Shown piece by piece: positions 1 to 8,262 of a stretch of DNA of 64,000 nucleotides (the first letter of the stretch is position 1; every line of letters begins with the position of its first letter). A model generated the notes under the pieces. That model saw nothing but the letters and a program-made list of their open reading frames with translations. It was not told the DNA's origin and made no database searches. Position numbers and translations under genes: made by a program. The DNA lies in the NCBI RefSeq assembly GCF_002240415.1, contig NZ_CP020028.1, positions 3,373,501 to 3,437,500 on the forward strand, given 5' to 3'. The stretch comes from Paenibacillus kribbensis. Lineage in GTDB: Bacteria > Bacillota > Bacilli > Paenibacillales > Paenibacillaceae.

Positions 1-590
1 TCGGCCTCCTGATGAAAACGCACATATAGCTTAAGCGACTCTCCAATCGGATCCTGTTGTAGCTGCTCGTCATTGCCCCATCTTTTATAGGCTGCAATTT
101 GCTTGCCAAATTGTGTTCCCCAATCTCCCAGATGATTCACGCTAATAGGAACATGTCCTGTTTCCCCTAGAATGCGATACAGGGCAGCACCGATGACAGT
201 AGAGCGAAGATGGCCGATACCAAATGGTTTGGCGATGTTAGGTGAGGACATATCAATCACCACCCGCTGTCCATGCCCAATATCTGGCTTGAGGAAATCA
301 GGCTTGTTCAATTCAGCCAGCATAAGCGGAATCTGAACAGAACGATTCAGTGTTATATTTACATAGGCACCAGCAGCCGAAGCACTTAAACCTTCCTCAT
401 GACTTATTGCCTCCGCCAATTCAAGTGCAATTTGCTGTGGAGACTTGCGAAGCTTTTTAGCCAGCACAAAACACGGAAACGCCAAATCTCCCCATTCCGG
501 CTGCGGGGGTATCTCCAATAAAGATAAAACTTCCTTTTCCTCCAAGCCCGTATGGGTCAATAAAACCTTGGCAGCAGTCTTTAACAGCAT
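1..590 (-). CDS. argS: Arginyl-tRNA synthetase, N-terminal part (cut by window edge)
   Basis: Class I aminoacyl-tRNA synthetase that charges tRNA-Arg in the cytoplasm. About 196 residues are visible and the gene continues beyond position 1. The N-terminal additional domain is followed by the catalytic entry with the class I signature in the form FGIGHLRST, and just upstream is the arginine-enzyme block around SPNIAKP. The ATG at 590 follows an AAGGAGAGA Shine-Dalgarno site. The gene lies directly behind a T-box leader with a plausible arginine specifier, so expression should respond to uncharged tRNA-Arg. The family assignment is secure; nothing can be said about the C-terminal anticodon-binding domain. 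Confidence 0.95.
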   Translation of the reverse strand, partial: MLLKTAAKVLLTHTGLEEKEVLSLLEIPPQPEWGDLAFPCFVLAKKLRKSPQQIALELAEAISHEEGLSASAAGAYVNITLNRSVQIPLMLAELNKPDFLKPDIGHGQRVVIDMSSPNIAKPFGIGHLRSTVIGAALYRILGETGHVPISVNHLGDWGTQFGKQIAAYKRWGNDEQLQQDPIGESLKLYVRFHQEA

Positions 591-644
591 GTTTTCTCTC
601 TCCTTCTCTATTAAGATTTCAGGATTTTGCAAAATCCTTGTCTA

Positions 645-972
645 ACAAAAAAAGCTCCCGCCTCTTGACATGATTCAAGAGACGAGAACTTCAATATCCC
701 CGCGGTACCACTCTTCGTAAATCGGGCTGCGCAGCTAAAAGCTTACTTGCACAAATCGCCGATTTCACTCCAATGACGAATAACGGTGTCTGCCGGGCTG
801 ATCTACTAAAGGAACTACACTCAAGGAATCTCCTGAATGTACTTCATGATTCGACCAACCATCTCCCGGGTGCGCTTCACATCAAACCTCATACCGGCTT
901 CCACCTTTTCCGGCTCGCTGTAATGATCAGGCTTCAATGCTACTCTCCCATTCCACGACGTTAATTTCCCAT
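645..972 (-). promoter_or_regulatory. T-box riboswitch leader of argS
   Basis: The conserved T-box core (gtggtaccgcgg on the minus strand) is at about 700-714. It is followed by a terminator hairpin at 651-690 with a run of U at 645-653, just before argS. Stem I shows the usual GAGAGTAG, AGCGAGC and GTGGAAGCC blocks between about 880 and 950. The likely specifier is CGC (arginine), read from 874 to 872 and followed by the A that T-boxes favour. The alternative frame GCG (alanine) would be followed by C and is less likely. This leader accounts for the gene-free stretch between argS and the cysteine-rich gene. Confidence 0.93.
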
Positions 973-973
973 C

Positions 974-1002
974 ATTATACAAATCTATTCAGTAGAAAGC
1001 AA
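974..1002 (-). promoter_or_regulatory. Promoter of the argS T-box leader
   Basis: Minus-strand -10 TATAAT (974-979) and -35 TTGCTT (997-1002) are separated by 17 nt and sit just upstream of the first T-box helix. Confidence 0.7.
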
Positions 1003-1038
1003 CCTTTTCTTCTTCAGGCGCTAACTCCATATATGTAA

Positions 1039-1368
1039 TTACACAGCCACCAATTGGCGGCAAGCCTGAAAGCAGCGACGACAGGCTTCTGCGCATTGTT
1101 TGCAATGATCATGGGTATGCTTGCTGCATTCGGCAGCGCATACTTCACAGGCATGAGCACACAATTCACAGATTTGCTCGGCGAAATTGGTTCCGTGCTC
1201 CAGCATTTGAGCAGCAAACCCGCATATCTCCGCACATTCCCTGCTCACTCGGATACATTCACGCAGCATGGCCAAATCATATTCCTTTAAGCTCGCTACA
1301 TTGCAAACATTGCAAGCGTTCAAACATTCCAGGCAAGCATCTACACATTGTTGGTATGAATAATCCAT
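1039..1368 (-). CDS. Cysteine-rich four-helix-bundle copper-binding protein (Csp3/YhjQ-like)
   Basis: A 109-residue cytosolic protein without a signal peptide. It has about 18 cysteines in repeated CxxC and CxxxC patterns along predicted helices, plus a central HTHDH segment. This is the pattern of the DUF326 family, whose Csp3 members bind many Cu(I) ions inside a four-helix bundle. From the family, the role is cytosolic copper storage or buffering; no copper exporter or CsoR site is visible next to it. The ATG at 1368 follows GGGAGGTAATGTAAT. It is divergent from moaB and upstream of the argS leader, apparently a single-gene unit. Confidence 0.85.
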   Translation of the reverse strand: MDYSYQQCVDACLECLNACNVCNVASLKEYDLAMLRECIRVSRECAEICGFAAQMLEHGTNFAEQICELCAHACEVCAAECSKHTHDHCKQCAEACRRCFQACRQLVAV

Positions 1369-1556
1369 ATTACATTACCTCCCAGTTGTCGACCCTGCTG
1401 ATTATTACCCGCTAATAATTGAGATTAATCGGTTGATGTTCGCGCTTTCAACAAAATAAAACCAGAAAGTCCCGACTTATGTAAGGAAGTGTACTATATT
1501 CCAATGCATGAAAGCAAGGATATTCATCACAAAGCTTTATAGTCTCCGCTCCTGAC

Positions 1557-1585
1557 TTGCATACGGACAACCATTCCTCTATTGT
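1557..1585 (+). promoter_or_regulatory. Candidate moaB promoter
   Basis: TTGCAT (1557-1562) and TATTGT (1580-1585) are 17 nt apart on the plus strand, about 45 nt before the moaB start. The rest of the 1369-1629 divergent intergenic region shows no other clear signal. Confidence 0.5.
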
Positions 1586-1629
1586 AAAAAGAGTAGGCTT
1601 AACCACTGATTCAAGGAGTGAACATTGTA

Positions 1630-2145
1630 ATGAATATGACTTCTGTAGAAGAGCACCGACGGGAAGCTCCGCAGCGGGTTAGCTGCATGGTCATAACCGT
1701 CTCCGACACACGCACCGTAGAAACAGATACTGGCGGACGACTGCTCATGGACTTGCTGGAAACCAACGGCTATGAGATCGCCCGATATGTCATCGTCAAG
1801 GACGACTATGAAGGCATCCGGCAATTGGTATCCGAAGCTGCAGCAGAGGACGGCATCGAAGCTGTGCTTTTGACAGGCGGCACCGGTATTTCCCCTCGGG
1901 ATACCACATATGAAGCTGTCTCCTCCCTACTGGATAAAGAGCTGCCTGGGTTTGGAGAAATCTTCCGATATCTCAGCTTTGCCGAGGATATTGGTTCAGC
2001 GGCTATATTAAGCCGTGCTGTGGCCGGTACGATAGGCCGGACAGCTGTATTTTCCATGCCTGGCTCACGTGGGGCTGTACGTTTGGCGATGGAACGCATT
2101 ATTGTACCTGAGCTAAGACATGTCATGAGAGAAATTTATAAGTAA
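1630..2145 (+). CDS. moaB: MoaB/MogA-family molybdopterin adenylyltransferase-like protein
   Basis: The only plus-strand gene in the window, about 171 residues. It has the MoaB/MogA fold signatures: the TVSDTR start of the domain, the TGGTG(I/L)SPRD block, and the later SMPGS motif. The family acts in molybdenum cofactor synthesis, where MogA adenylylates molybdopterin; the exact role of MoaB in Gram-positive bacteria is less certain. A GTG at 1618 overlaps the SD site AAGGAG, so the ATG at 1630 (11 nt downstream) is the better start. No other moa/moe gene is adjacent. It converges on the NAD-salvage operon. Confidence 0.88.
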   Translation: MNMTSVEEHRREAPQRVSCMVITVSDTRTVETDTGGRLLMDLLETNGYEIARYVIVKDDYEGIRQLVSEAAAEDGIEAVLLTGGTGISPRDTTYEAVSSLLDKELPGFGEIFRYLSFAEDIGSAAILSRAVAGTIGRTAVFSMPGSRGAVRLAMERIIVPELRHVMREIYK

Positions 2146-2176
2146 GCTCTCTTTTTCCATACTCGCCACAACACAA

Positions 2177-2203
2177 AGGCACCCCATACATTCATGAGGT
2201 GCC
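2177..2203. terminator. Bidirectional terminator between moaB and pncB
   Basis: Perfect inverted repeat AGGCACC / GGTGCCT in the 70-bp convergent gap, flanked by A- and T-rich sequence. It probably serves both genes. Confidence 0.75.
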
Positions 2204-2214
2204 TCTTCATACTA

Positions 2215-3678
2215 TTATTCCTTTTCCTCTACTTCAGGCTGCATATAGCTGTCGATCAGCTTTTGCTTCAGCCCCCACACCTTTTCGCTGAGATTAACGC
2301 GATAAATTTCAGGGTTGAGCTTCCGCAAATATTCTGGCCAAAACAGCTTCAGCTGTGAAGCATGGTAAGCTCGAATTTCATCCAGCTCGGGAAGCGCATA
2401 TACCTTCTGCCCGTTTATGAAAATGGGTTCAAGCATCGGTACGGCTTCGTAATTTTCTACGTATTTTTTCATATATGGATGCAAAGGATTAAACAGTTTC
2501 AGACGCTTTCCATTACGCGGACGCTCTTCATCCGGAAAAGAAATATAATCTGCAACGGCTCTTCCCTTCTTTTTATCCACGATGCGGTATACATCCTTTT
2601 TGCCCGGTGTGGTTACTTTTTCCGGATTACCCGAAATCTTGATCGTCGGCAGCATTTCGCCGTCCACTTCCCGCTCAACCAGCTTGTACACTCCGCCAAG
2701 TGAAGGTTGATCCGAAGCTGTAATAAGCTGTGTTCCCACACCCCATACATCAATACGCGCTCCTTGGGCTTTCAAATTAAAAATTGTATTTTCATCCAAA
2801 TCATTGGAGGCTACAATTTGTACATAATCCAGGCCTTCAGCATCAAGCATTTCCCGCGCCTGGATGGACAGATAAGCTAAATCACCGCTGTCGAGACGGA
2901 TTGAGTTCATGCGCTTGCCCTGGCTCTCCAGCATCTTCGCTGTGCGAATCGCATGAGGAACACCGCTTTCCAGCGTGTCGAAGGTGTCTACCAGCAGCGT
3001 AACCTGATCTGGCAAAACCTTGGCATACACGTCAAAAGCCTCCTGCTCCGACATAAAGGTTTGCACCCAGGAATGGGCATGCGTCCCCTTCGTCGGAATC
3101 CCAAAGTGCTTTCCTGCCAGCATGTTGGACGTCGCGTCAAAGCCTGCTACATAAGCTGCGCGCGCCCCCCAAATCGCCGCATCTGCTTCCTGGGCACGCC
3201 GTGTGCCAAATTCAAGCAGCGTGTCGTTATTTGCCACCTGTTTAATACGTGACGCCTTTGTAGCGATCAGCGTCTGATAATTCATAAAATTCAGTATCGC
3301 CGTCTCCACCAGCTGCGTTTCCATAATTGTTCCCTCAACGCGTATCAGAGGCTCGTTCGGAAAAACGAGAGCTCCTTCCTTCATCGAATGAACCGTTCCG
3401 CCAAATCTAAACTGCAGCAAAGCCTCCAGAAACATAGGATCATACTTCTCTTCCTGTTCCGAAAGGTAGCGAATATCCTCTTCTGTAAAACGCAAATTTG
3501 AGATGTAATTCACAATGCGTTCCAGACCAGCGAACACCGCATAACCATTGCCAAAGGGCAACTTACGGAAATACGCCTCGAACACAGCTTTACACTGGTG
3601 ACTTCCGTTCACCCAGTGGGCGTACATCATATTAATCTGATATTTATCTGTATGTAATGCGAGGCTCGTTGATTGCAT
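2215..3678 (-). CDS. pncB: Nicotinate phosphoribosyltransferase
   Basis: Converts nicotinate and PRPP (with ATP) to nicotinate mononucleotide, the entry step of the NAD salvage (Preiss-Handler) route. It is 487 residues, normal for the long Gram-positive type. It opens with the LHTDKYQINM segment typical of the family, and has the GTRRAQEADAA and RLDSGDLAYLS blocks of the phosphoribosyl-transfer site. An ATG at 3687 sits directly on the SD GAGAGG, so the ATG nine bases downstream (3678) is the better start. It is last in the operon NUDIX regulator - nicotinamidase - pncB and ends at a terminator. Confidence 0.95.
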   Translation of the reverse strand: MQSTSLALHTDKYQINMMYAHWVNGSHQCKAVFEAYFRKLPFGNGYAVFAGLERIVNYISNLRFTEEDIRYLSEQEEKYDPMFLEALLQFRFGGTVHSMKEGALVFPNEPLIRVEGTIMETQLVETAILNFMNYQTLIATKASRIKQVANNDTLLEFGTRRAQEADAAIWGARAAYVAGFDATSNMLAGKHFGIPTKGTHAHSWVQTFMSEQEAFDVYAKVLPDQVTLLVDTFDTLESGVPHAIRTAKMLESQGKRMNSIRLDSGDLAYLSIQAREMLDAEGLDYVQIVASNDLDENTIFNLKAQGARIDVWGVGTQLITASDQPSLGGVYKLVEREVDGEMLPTIKISGNPEKVTTPGKKDVYRIVDKKKGRAVADYISFPDEERPRNGKRLKLFNPLHPYMKKYVENYEAVPMLEPIFINGQKVYALPELDEIRAYHASQLKLFWPEYLRKLNPEIYRVNLSEKVWGLKQKLIDSYMQPEVEEKE

Positions 3679-3801
3679 CGTATTCATCCTCTCTGACTAT
3701 CCCCGGTTTTGCGATTGCGACGGCATATCGTCTCATCTGTCCAGCTTAGCAGTATCCGGCTCCATTTGTTATCGGATAATGGTGCACAATCGTTAAGTTA
3801 T

Positions 3802-4368
3802 TTACTTATTCTGTAGTAAAATCGTATCCTCAGCCGACCATATGGCAGCTCCCAGACTTCCCTCAAAATGACCCAAAGCCCAATCATGTCCAGCCTGATT
3901 AAAGCTCGCCACAGCATCCTTGTAAACGGTAATAGCAAAGCCTTTGTTATAGGCGTCTATAGCCGTATGGAGCACACATATATCCGTGCATACACCGATC
4001 AGATGAACCTCCAAAATGCCTCGTTCGCGCAGCCTGAGCTCCAGATCGGTGCCAGCGAACGCACTATACCGTGTTTTATCCAACCAATAGATAGAATCAC
4101 TTTGTTTCTCATAGAGGGGCTGGAGCTTGCCATATAGATGTCGTCCCTCAGTTCCACGTATATTATGTGGGGGAAATAGCTTGCTCTCCGGGTGATAAGG
4201 ATCTTTCTCCTCATGTAAATCCACAGCCATGACTACAAAGTCCCCCTGATCCACATACGCCTGTGTGATTGCTGCAATCCGATCATCCAGGTCAATCGCC
4301 GGTTGACCTACAGGCAAGCTGCCATCTACAAAATCCTTCGTGTAATCAATAACAATGAGTGCCTTCAT
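3802..4368 (-). CDS. pncA: Nicotinamidase / isochorismatase-family cysteine hydrolase
   Basis: 188 residues. It carries the nicotinamidase pattern: catalytic Asp in VIDYTKDF near the N-terminus, metal-binding Asp/His in VDLHEEKDPYHPES, catalytic Lys in DKTRYSAF, and the nucleophile in GVCTDICVLHT. From the family it deamidates nicotinamide to nicotinate, which the downstream pncB product then uses. The long frame begins at 4392, but that ATG lies upstream of the SD AAGGAG; the ATG at 4368, 11 nt after it, gives the usual MKALIVIDY start. The neighbouring pncB makes nicotinamidase more likely than another isochorismatase-like activity. Confidence 0.92.
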   Translation of the reverse strand: MKALIVIDYTKDFVDGSLPVGQPAIDLDDRIAAITQAYVDQGDFVVMAVDLHEEKDPYHPESKLFPPHNIRGTEGRHLYGKLQPLYEKQSDSIYWLDKTRYSAFAGTDLELRLRERGILEVHLIGVCTDICVLHTAIDAYNKGFAITVYKDAVASFNQAGHDWALGHFEGSLGAAIWSAEDTILLQNK

Positions 4369-4436
4369 CGTACAATCAGCTCCTTCATCCACAAAGTTGG
4401 GGATTGTGCGCTCTTCGTATGACCTGTCTTATCACA

Positions 4437-5225
4437 TTAGGTGTAGATAGACAACCGCGGTACTCTGTCACTAAAACGGTACAGCTGAGCCGGTCTTTGT
4501 GAATACTGATTGGAGCTGAGCGGTTTACCATCTTCATCCCGTACCTCTTCCAATATCCCCTGTCTGCTGCGGGTCGATGTTATTTTACGGATAAAATTCG
4601 GCTCTTCAAAATCCGGCACGACACTCTGAATTACCTGATACAGCTCGCCCAGTGTAAAATGTGGCGGCAAAAACTGCTTGGCTATCGTCGTCTGCAGCAT
4701 CTGCAACTGAATCTTCCGATAAGCATCGACGATGATGTCCCGGTGATCGAACGCCAGCTCCAATTCCTCCAGCGCCTCACGGATCGTGAACAGCCCTACC
4801 TCGGAAGCATCATCCGCTGCCTGCCGCTGCTCCAGCATCCATTCCTCTACCAATGCAAAAAATGCATGCGATATAATCCAGCCACGCGGATCACGCCCCG
4901 GTCCGCTGTATACACCTAAATACTCCAGATGTCCGCCGTCCACACCGGTTTCCTCTAACAGCTCCCGCTTGGCCGCTCCATACATAGACTCATCTTCCTG
5001 ACAAAACCCTCCGGGCAACGCCCAGCGTCCCGCAAACGGCCACCTGCGGCGCTTGATGAGCATTACCTTCAGTTCCCGGATCGGCAATGTCTTCGTCACC
5101 GTCTTGCGTTCCCGCTTCGTTAAAGTAAACATTACGATATCTGCCGGAGCACCATCCGGGGTGCGGTATTTCTTAATGTTGTACGACGCCTTCTGCGCCT
5201 CTTCGTTTGTACGATTGTTATCCAT
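4437..5225 (-). CDS. NUDIX domain plus winged-helix protein, NrtR-like
   Basis: 262 residues. An N-terminal NUDIX domain contains a complete NUDIX box at about residues 73-95 (GX5EX7REXXEEXGV), and a C-terminal part of about 80 residues resembles the winged helix of NrtR regulators. NrtR proteins control NAD synthesis or salvage genes and respond to ADP-ribose or related nucleotides. This one heads the operon with nicotinamidase and pncB, which fits that role. The box is intact, so it could also hydrolyse a nucleotide such as ADP-ribose. Whether it is a regulator, an enzyme or both cannot be decided here. Confidence 0.85.
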   Translation of the reverse strand: MDNNRTNEEAQKASYNIKKYRTPDGAPADIVMFTLTKRERKTVTKTLPIRELKVMLIKRRRWPFAGRWALPGGFCQEDESMYGAAKRELLEETGVDGGHLEYLGVYSGPGRDPRGWIISHAFFALVEEWMLEQRQAADDASEVGLFTIREALEELELAFDHRDIIVDAYRKIQLQMLQTTIAKQFLPPHFTLGELYQVIQSVVPDFEEPNFIRKITSTRSRQGILEEVRDEDGKPLSSNQYSQRPAQLYRFSDRVPRLSIYT

Positions 5226-5259
5226 TCACATCACCATATTATATCGTTTTGATAAATTC

Positions 5260-5287
5260 ATTATGACATAATAAAAAGTTTTGTCAA
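5260..5287 (-). promoter_or_regulatory. Promoter of the NAD-salvage operon with overlapping palindrome
   Basis: -35 TTGACA (5282-5287) and -10 CATAAT (5260-5265) are 16 nt apart. The -10 is one arm of the palindrome ATTATG-T-CATAAT (5260-5272), so a bound dimer would block the promoter. It is a candidate autoregulatory operator for the NUDIX/winged-helix protein. Confidence 0.65.
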
Positions 5288-5303
5288 GCTTTAGACCTTG
5301 TCC

Positions 5304-5714
5304 TTAGTCAGTTGGCTGTTTATGCAACACTCGAAAGGTCGCCGTAGATATGCATCCGAGTGTCCCTTCACCATTCCTTACCTCTGCCTCTGTCGTGATG
5401 GTGCGACCTGCCTGATGAAGAATCCGAGCTTTCACTTCCAGTGCCCCTTGCCTCATCGCTGACAAAAAATGAACATTCAGGTTCGTCGTTACACATGACT
5501 GCATCTGACGCGAGCCCATAGCAACCATTCCCATGGCCTGGTCCATTAACGAAGTCAGCACGCCCCCATGGACAATCCCCATTACATTCGTATGCTGCGG
5601 ACCAGCTTGCAAGGCAATGCGTACCTCGTTCTCATCCGCACCAACCAGCTCACATCCCAAGTAACTCCAGAATGTATTCCCTTCCCCCTCTACCATCTTA
5701 CGCAACTTATCCAT
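5304..5714 (-). CDS. PaaI-family hotdog-fold thioesterase
   Basis: 136 residues, a single hotdog domain. The family signature VHGGVLTSLMDQAMG is at about residues 48-62: HGG in the substrate loop, and Asp (D58) in the acidic catalytic position. Members hydrolyse acyl- or aryl-CoA thioesters; the substrate cannot be read from the sequence. The gene lies between the ymcA terminator and the NAD operon promoter and has no clear terminator of its own. The SD is weak (AAGGG about 14 nt from the ATG), so the start is moderately certain. Confidence 0.85.
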   Translation of the reverse strand: MDKLRKMVEGEGNTFWSYLGCELVGADENEVRIALQAGPQHTNVMGIVHGGVLTSLMDQAMGMVAMGSRQMQSCVTTNLNVHFLSAMRQGALEVKARILHQAGRTITTEAEVRNGEGTLGCISTATFRVLHKQPTD

Positions 5715-5770
5715 TTCCTAGTTTTCATCCCTTCTTCGATGTCACATTACTCCTGATGTCTGGCGCAGTA

Positions 5771-5806
5771 TGCATGGTTCAGTGTGCATGGTTCAGCATG
5801 CATTCC
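5771..5806. repeat. Short tandem repeat, 14-bp unit
   Basis: TGCATGGTTCAGTG is followed by TGCATGGTTCAGCA and a partial third copy TGCATTCC, in the gap between ymcA and the thioesterase. It is non-coding. Confidence 0.6.
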
Positions 5807-5826
5807 TCACCTCAAGATTGCCTTCG

Positions 5827-5859
5827 AAAAAAAGGCGTGGAAGCCTAAGCCTCCACACC
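5827..5859 (-). terminator. Terminator after ymcA
   Basis: A hairpin of about 11 bp (GTGTGGAGGC / GCTTCCACGCC on the minus strand) is followed by seven U just after the ymcA stop. Confidence 0.85.
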
Positions 5860-5871
5860 ATACATCTGATT

Positions 5872-6324
5872 TTAGTCACTACAATTGGAGGCAGAAGTGC
5901 TTTTTCCCTCTTCTACATTCACCTTTTCCGCAATCGTATCACGGATAGCCATGATCACCATTTGCAGCAATTCATTAATTTCAACCTGACTTTGCTGGAA
6001 CTCCGTTACAATCGGAATACCGTCAAGCTCTTCCTGCAGCTCCTGAAGCTCGGCCTCTATTTGGGCAATCATTTTTTGATTCTTCAAGGATTCAAACGCT
6101 ACAATTTCCTTTTGCTTCTTCTTCATAGTTGCAATCAGTTGCTGGATGCGCTGATGATCCCGAATCTTTTCTTCTGCTTTCCGAAATAACTGCACTTCCT
6201 CACTGTTGCCCAAAATACCTGCCAACTCTTTGGCTTTTGCCAATATCATATCGCGATTGACCAAATGATCATGCTGGCGCGCCGCCGATTGAAGTTCTGT
6301 CTGTTGCAACCGCTCCTCTGTCAC
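5872..6324 (-). CDS. ymcA: YlbF/YmcA family regulator (RicA-like)
   Basis: 150 residues, mostly charged helices of the YlbF/YmcA (com_ylbF) family. In Bacillus subtilis, YmcA (RicA) with YlbF and YaaT forms a complex that acts in RNase Y-dependent mRNA maturation and in competence, sporulation and biofilm development, and carries Fe-S clusters. The gene follows miaB directly, the same miaB-ymcA pairing as in Bacillus. One cysteine is near the C-terminus (SASNCSD). The start is a GTG at 6324 with AAGGAG nine bases upstream. RNase Y itself is encoded 5 kb away at 11.4-12.9 kb. Confidence 0.88.
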   Translation of the reverse strand: MTEERLQQTELQSAARQHDHLVNRDMILAKAKELAGILGNSEEVQLFRKAEEKIRDHQRIQQLIATMKKKQKEIVAFESLKNQKMIAQIEAELQELQEELDGIPIVTEFQQSQVEINELLQMVIMAIRDTIAEKVNVEEGKSTSASNCSD

Positions 6325-6409
6325 TGTTCATCGCTCCTTTTCTCACTTAGGCGATCTATGCACCCGGTGGTACTTATAGTCATTCAAATGCAACCCGCTA
6401 GAATCTTTT

Positions 6410-7963
6410 TTATCCGTTAACCGCAACTGCGGTTTGAACCAGATCACCCTTGATGTAGAAGGTCATAGGCTCTGTAATTTTCACTTGCACAAAAGTACCG
6501 ATCAGATCCTTGGAACCTTCAAAATGCACGAGCTTATTAGATCGGGTACGTCCGGCAAGCACCTCGCTGTTATTTTTGCTCTCGCCTTCTACCAGCACCT
6601 CAACCACCTCGCCCCGCAGTCGACTATTAAAGCGGAGACTGTTTTCATTCACAACCTTGTTAAGACGTTGGAGACGTTCTTTTTTGACCTCCATTGGTAC
6701 ATTGTCTTCCATCGAAGCAGCTGGCGTACCTTCACGTGGTGAATAGATGAATGTGTAGGCGAAGTCGTACCCGACCTCCCGCACAAGTGATAGTGTATCT
6801 TCAAACTGTTCGTCAGTTTCACCCGGGAAACCTACAATAATGTCCGTTGTCAGAGAAACATGCGGAACAGCCGCTTTAATCTTCGCTGCCAGCTCCAGAA
6901 CACGCTCACGAGTATATTTTCGGTTCATTTTCTTCAATATATCCGTATTGCCGGATTGTACCGGCAGATGAATATGCTCCACCAAATTGCCGCCCTTACC
7001 GAGCACTTCAACCAAATGATCATCAAAATCACGTGGATGTGATGTGGTAAAACGTACACGCGGGATATTGATCTTGCGCATATCATCCATCAGATCCCCG
7101 AATCTGTAATTCATATCCTTCAAATCCTTGCCATAGGCATTGACATTCTGACCCAGCAAGGTAATCTCTTTAAAGCCTTGACGTGCCAAATCCCGTACCT
7201 CGGCGATAACATCCTCTGGCCGACGGCTTCTTTCCTTACCACGTGTGAAGGGAACGATGCAATAGGTGCAAAATTTATCACAGCCATACATGATGTTTAC
7301 CCAAGCCCGCATTCCCTCGCGCTTCTTCGGCAGGTTTTCGATAATGTCGCCTTCCTTGGACCACACTTCGACCACCATTTCTTTGCTGAAGAGCGCCTCT
7401 TTAACAAGTTGAGGCAAACGGTGAATATTATGGGTACCAAAAATCATATCGACAAAACCGTGTTTTTGCATAATCCGGTTAACGACATTCTCTTCCTGCG
7501 ACATGCAGCCACACACGCCGAGCAACAGTCCTGGCTTTTCTGTTTTGAGATGCTTGAGGTGGCCCAGTTCACCAAACACTTTATCCTCCGCATTTTCACG
7601 GATGGCGCAAGTGTTCAGTAAAATGATATCTGCTTCCTTCCGATCCTCGGTTGCCTGGTAGCCCATTTGCTCCAGCAAGCCTTTTATCGTTTCGGAATCA
7701 TGCTCGTTCATCTGGCAACCGAATGTATATACGATATAATGCTTTCCCTGACCGATATGCTTTAGCTCATCCGGGACTGCGTTATCATACAATACCTGTA
7801 CGTCCTCTTTACCGCGCTGCTTTTCTTTTCTATGGTTCGGCTCCGCCATAATGTTGATTTCACGTCCGCGAATGCGGATCTTTTTGCTATGCTCATCTTC
7901 AGAAATAATCTTCGCATCCGAGAAATCAAAATATTTGGAGTAATCTTTTGTTTCCTTAGCCAT
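6410..7963 (-). CDS. miaB: tRNA-2-methylthio-N6-dimethylallyladenosine synthase
   Basis: 517 residues. A radical-SAM methylthiotransferase that adds a methylthio group to i6A37 of tRNAs reading UNN codons. Three regions are seen: an N-terminal UPF0004 domain with cysteines in [15 protein letters not shown] and GCMSQ; the radical-SAM CxxxCxxC in [17 protein letters not shown]; and a C-terminal TRAM domain. A charged extension of about 70 residues precedes the UPF0004 domain, as in Bacillus MiaB. The ATG at 7963 follows AAGGAGTGACCAGGA. It leads the operon miaB-ymcA. Confidence 0.96.
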   Translation of the reverse strand: MAKETKDYSKYFDFSDAKIISEDEHSKKIRIRGREINIMAEPNHRKEKQRGKEDVQVLYDNAVPDELKHIGQGKHYIVYTFGCQMNEHDSETIKGLLEQMGYQATEDRKEADIILLNTCAIRENAEDKVFGELGHLKHLKTEKPGLLLGVCGCMSQEENVVNRIMQKHGFVDMIFGTHNIHRLPQLVKEALFSKEMVVEVWSKEGDIIENLPKKREGMRAWVNIMYGCDKFCTYCIVPFTRGKERSRRPEDVIAEVRDLARQGFKEITLLGQNVNAYGKDLKDMNYRFGDLMDDMRKINIPRVRFTTSHPRDFDDHLVEVLGKGGNLVEHIHLPVQSGNTDILKKMNRKYTRERVLELAAKIKAAVPHVSLTTDIIVGFPGETDEQFEDTLSLVREVGYDFAYTFIYSPREGTPAASMEDNVPMEVKKERLQRLNKVVNENSLRFNSRLRGEVVEVLVEGESKNNSEVLAGRTRSNKLVHFEGSKDLIGTFVQVKITEPMTFYIKGDLVQTAVAVNG

Positions 7964-8078
7964 TCCTGGTCACTCCTTACACCATCTATTTCACGCCATT
8001 TGCGCTTTTACTAAATTCCCATACATGTATATATCCTTTTAAGCCCATTAATATCCTTTGAAAAAGGCATTACACTAA

Positions 8079-8087
8079 ATTATAGCA
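8079..8087 (-). promoter_or_regulatory. Extended -10 promoter of miaB-ymcA
   Basis: TGC-TATAAT (extended -10) lies about 115 nt upstream of miaB, with no good -35. The rest of the 7964-8262 gap holds the pduL terminator and a small hairpin (GGCATTTGCC region near 8127) and is otherwise AT-rich and featureless. Confidence 0.55.
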
Positions 8088-8194
8088 TGATTTATAGGCC
8101 ATAGCCATAGAGCAGCCACAGACGGCAAATGCCGCCAATCTGAACGAATGATCTTTATATGTATATGTGAAGATTTGTGAATTTTCTATATATG

Positions 8195-8229
8195 TAAAAA
8201 AGCCCGATTCCTTTGCAAGAATCGAGCTT
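8195..8229 (-). terminator. Terminator after pduL
   Basis: Stem AGCTCGATTC / GAATCGGGCT on the minus strand, then six U, 35 nt after the pduL stop. Confidence 0.88.
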
Positions 8230-8262
8230 CTAAAGCCTTCCGGCATCAATACAATACGTATA

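Noticed and set aside
773..964. 63-codon plus-strand frame in the argS leader
   Set aside because: Lies within the T-box structure and on the opposite strand; no SD.
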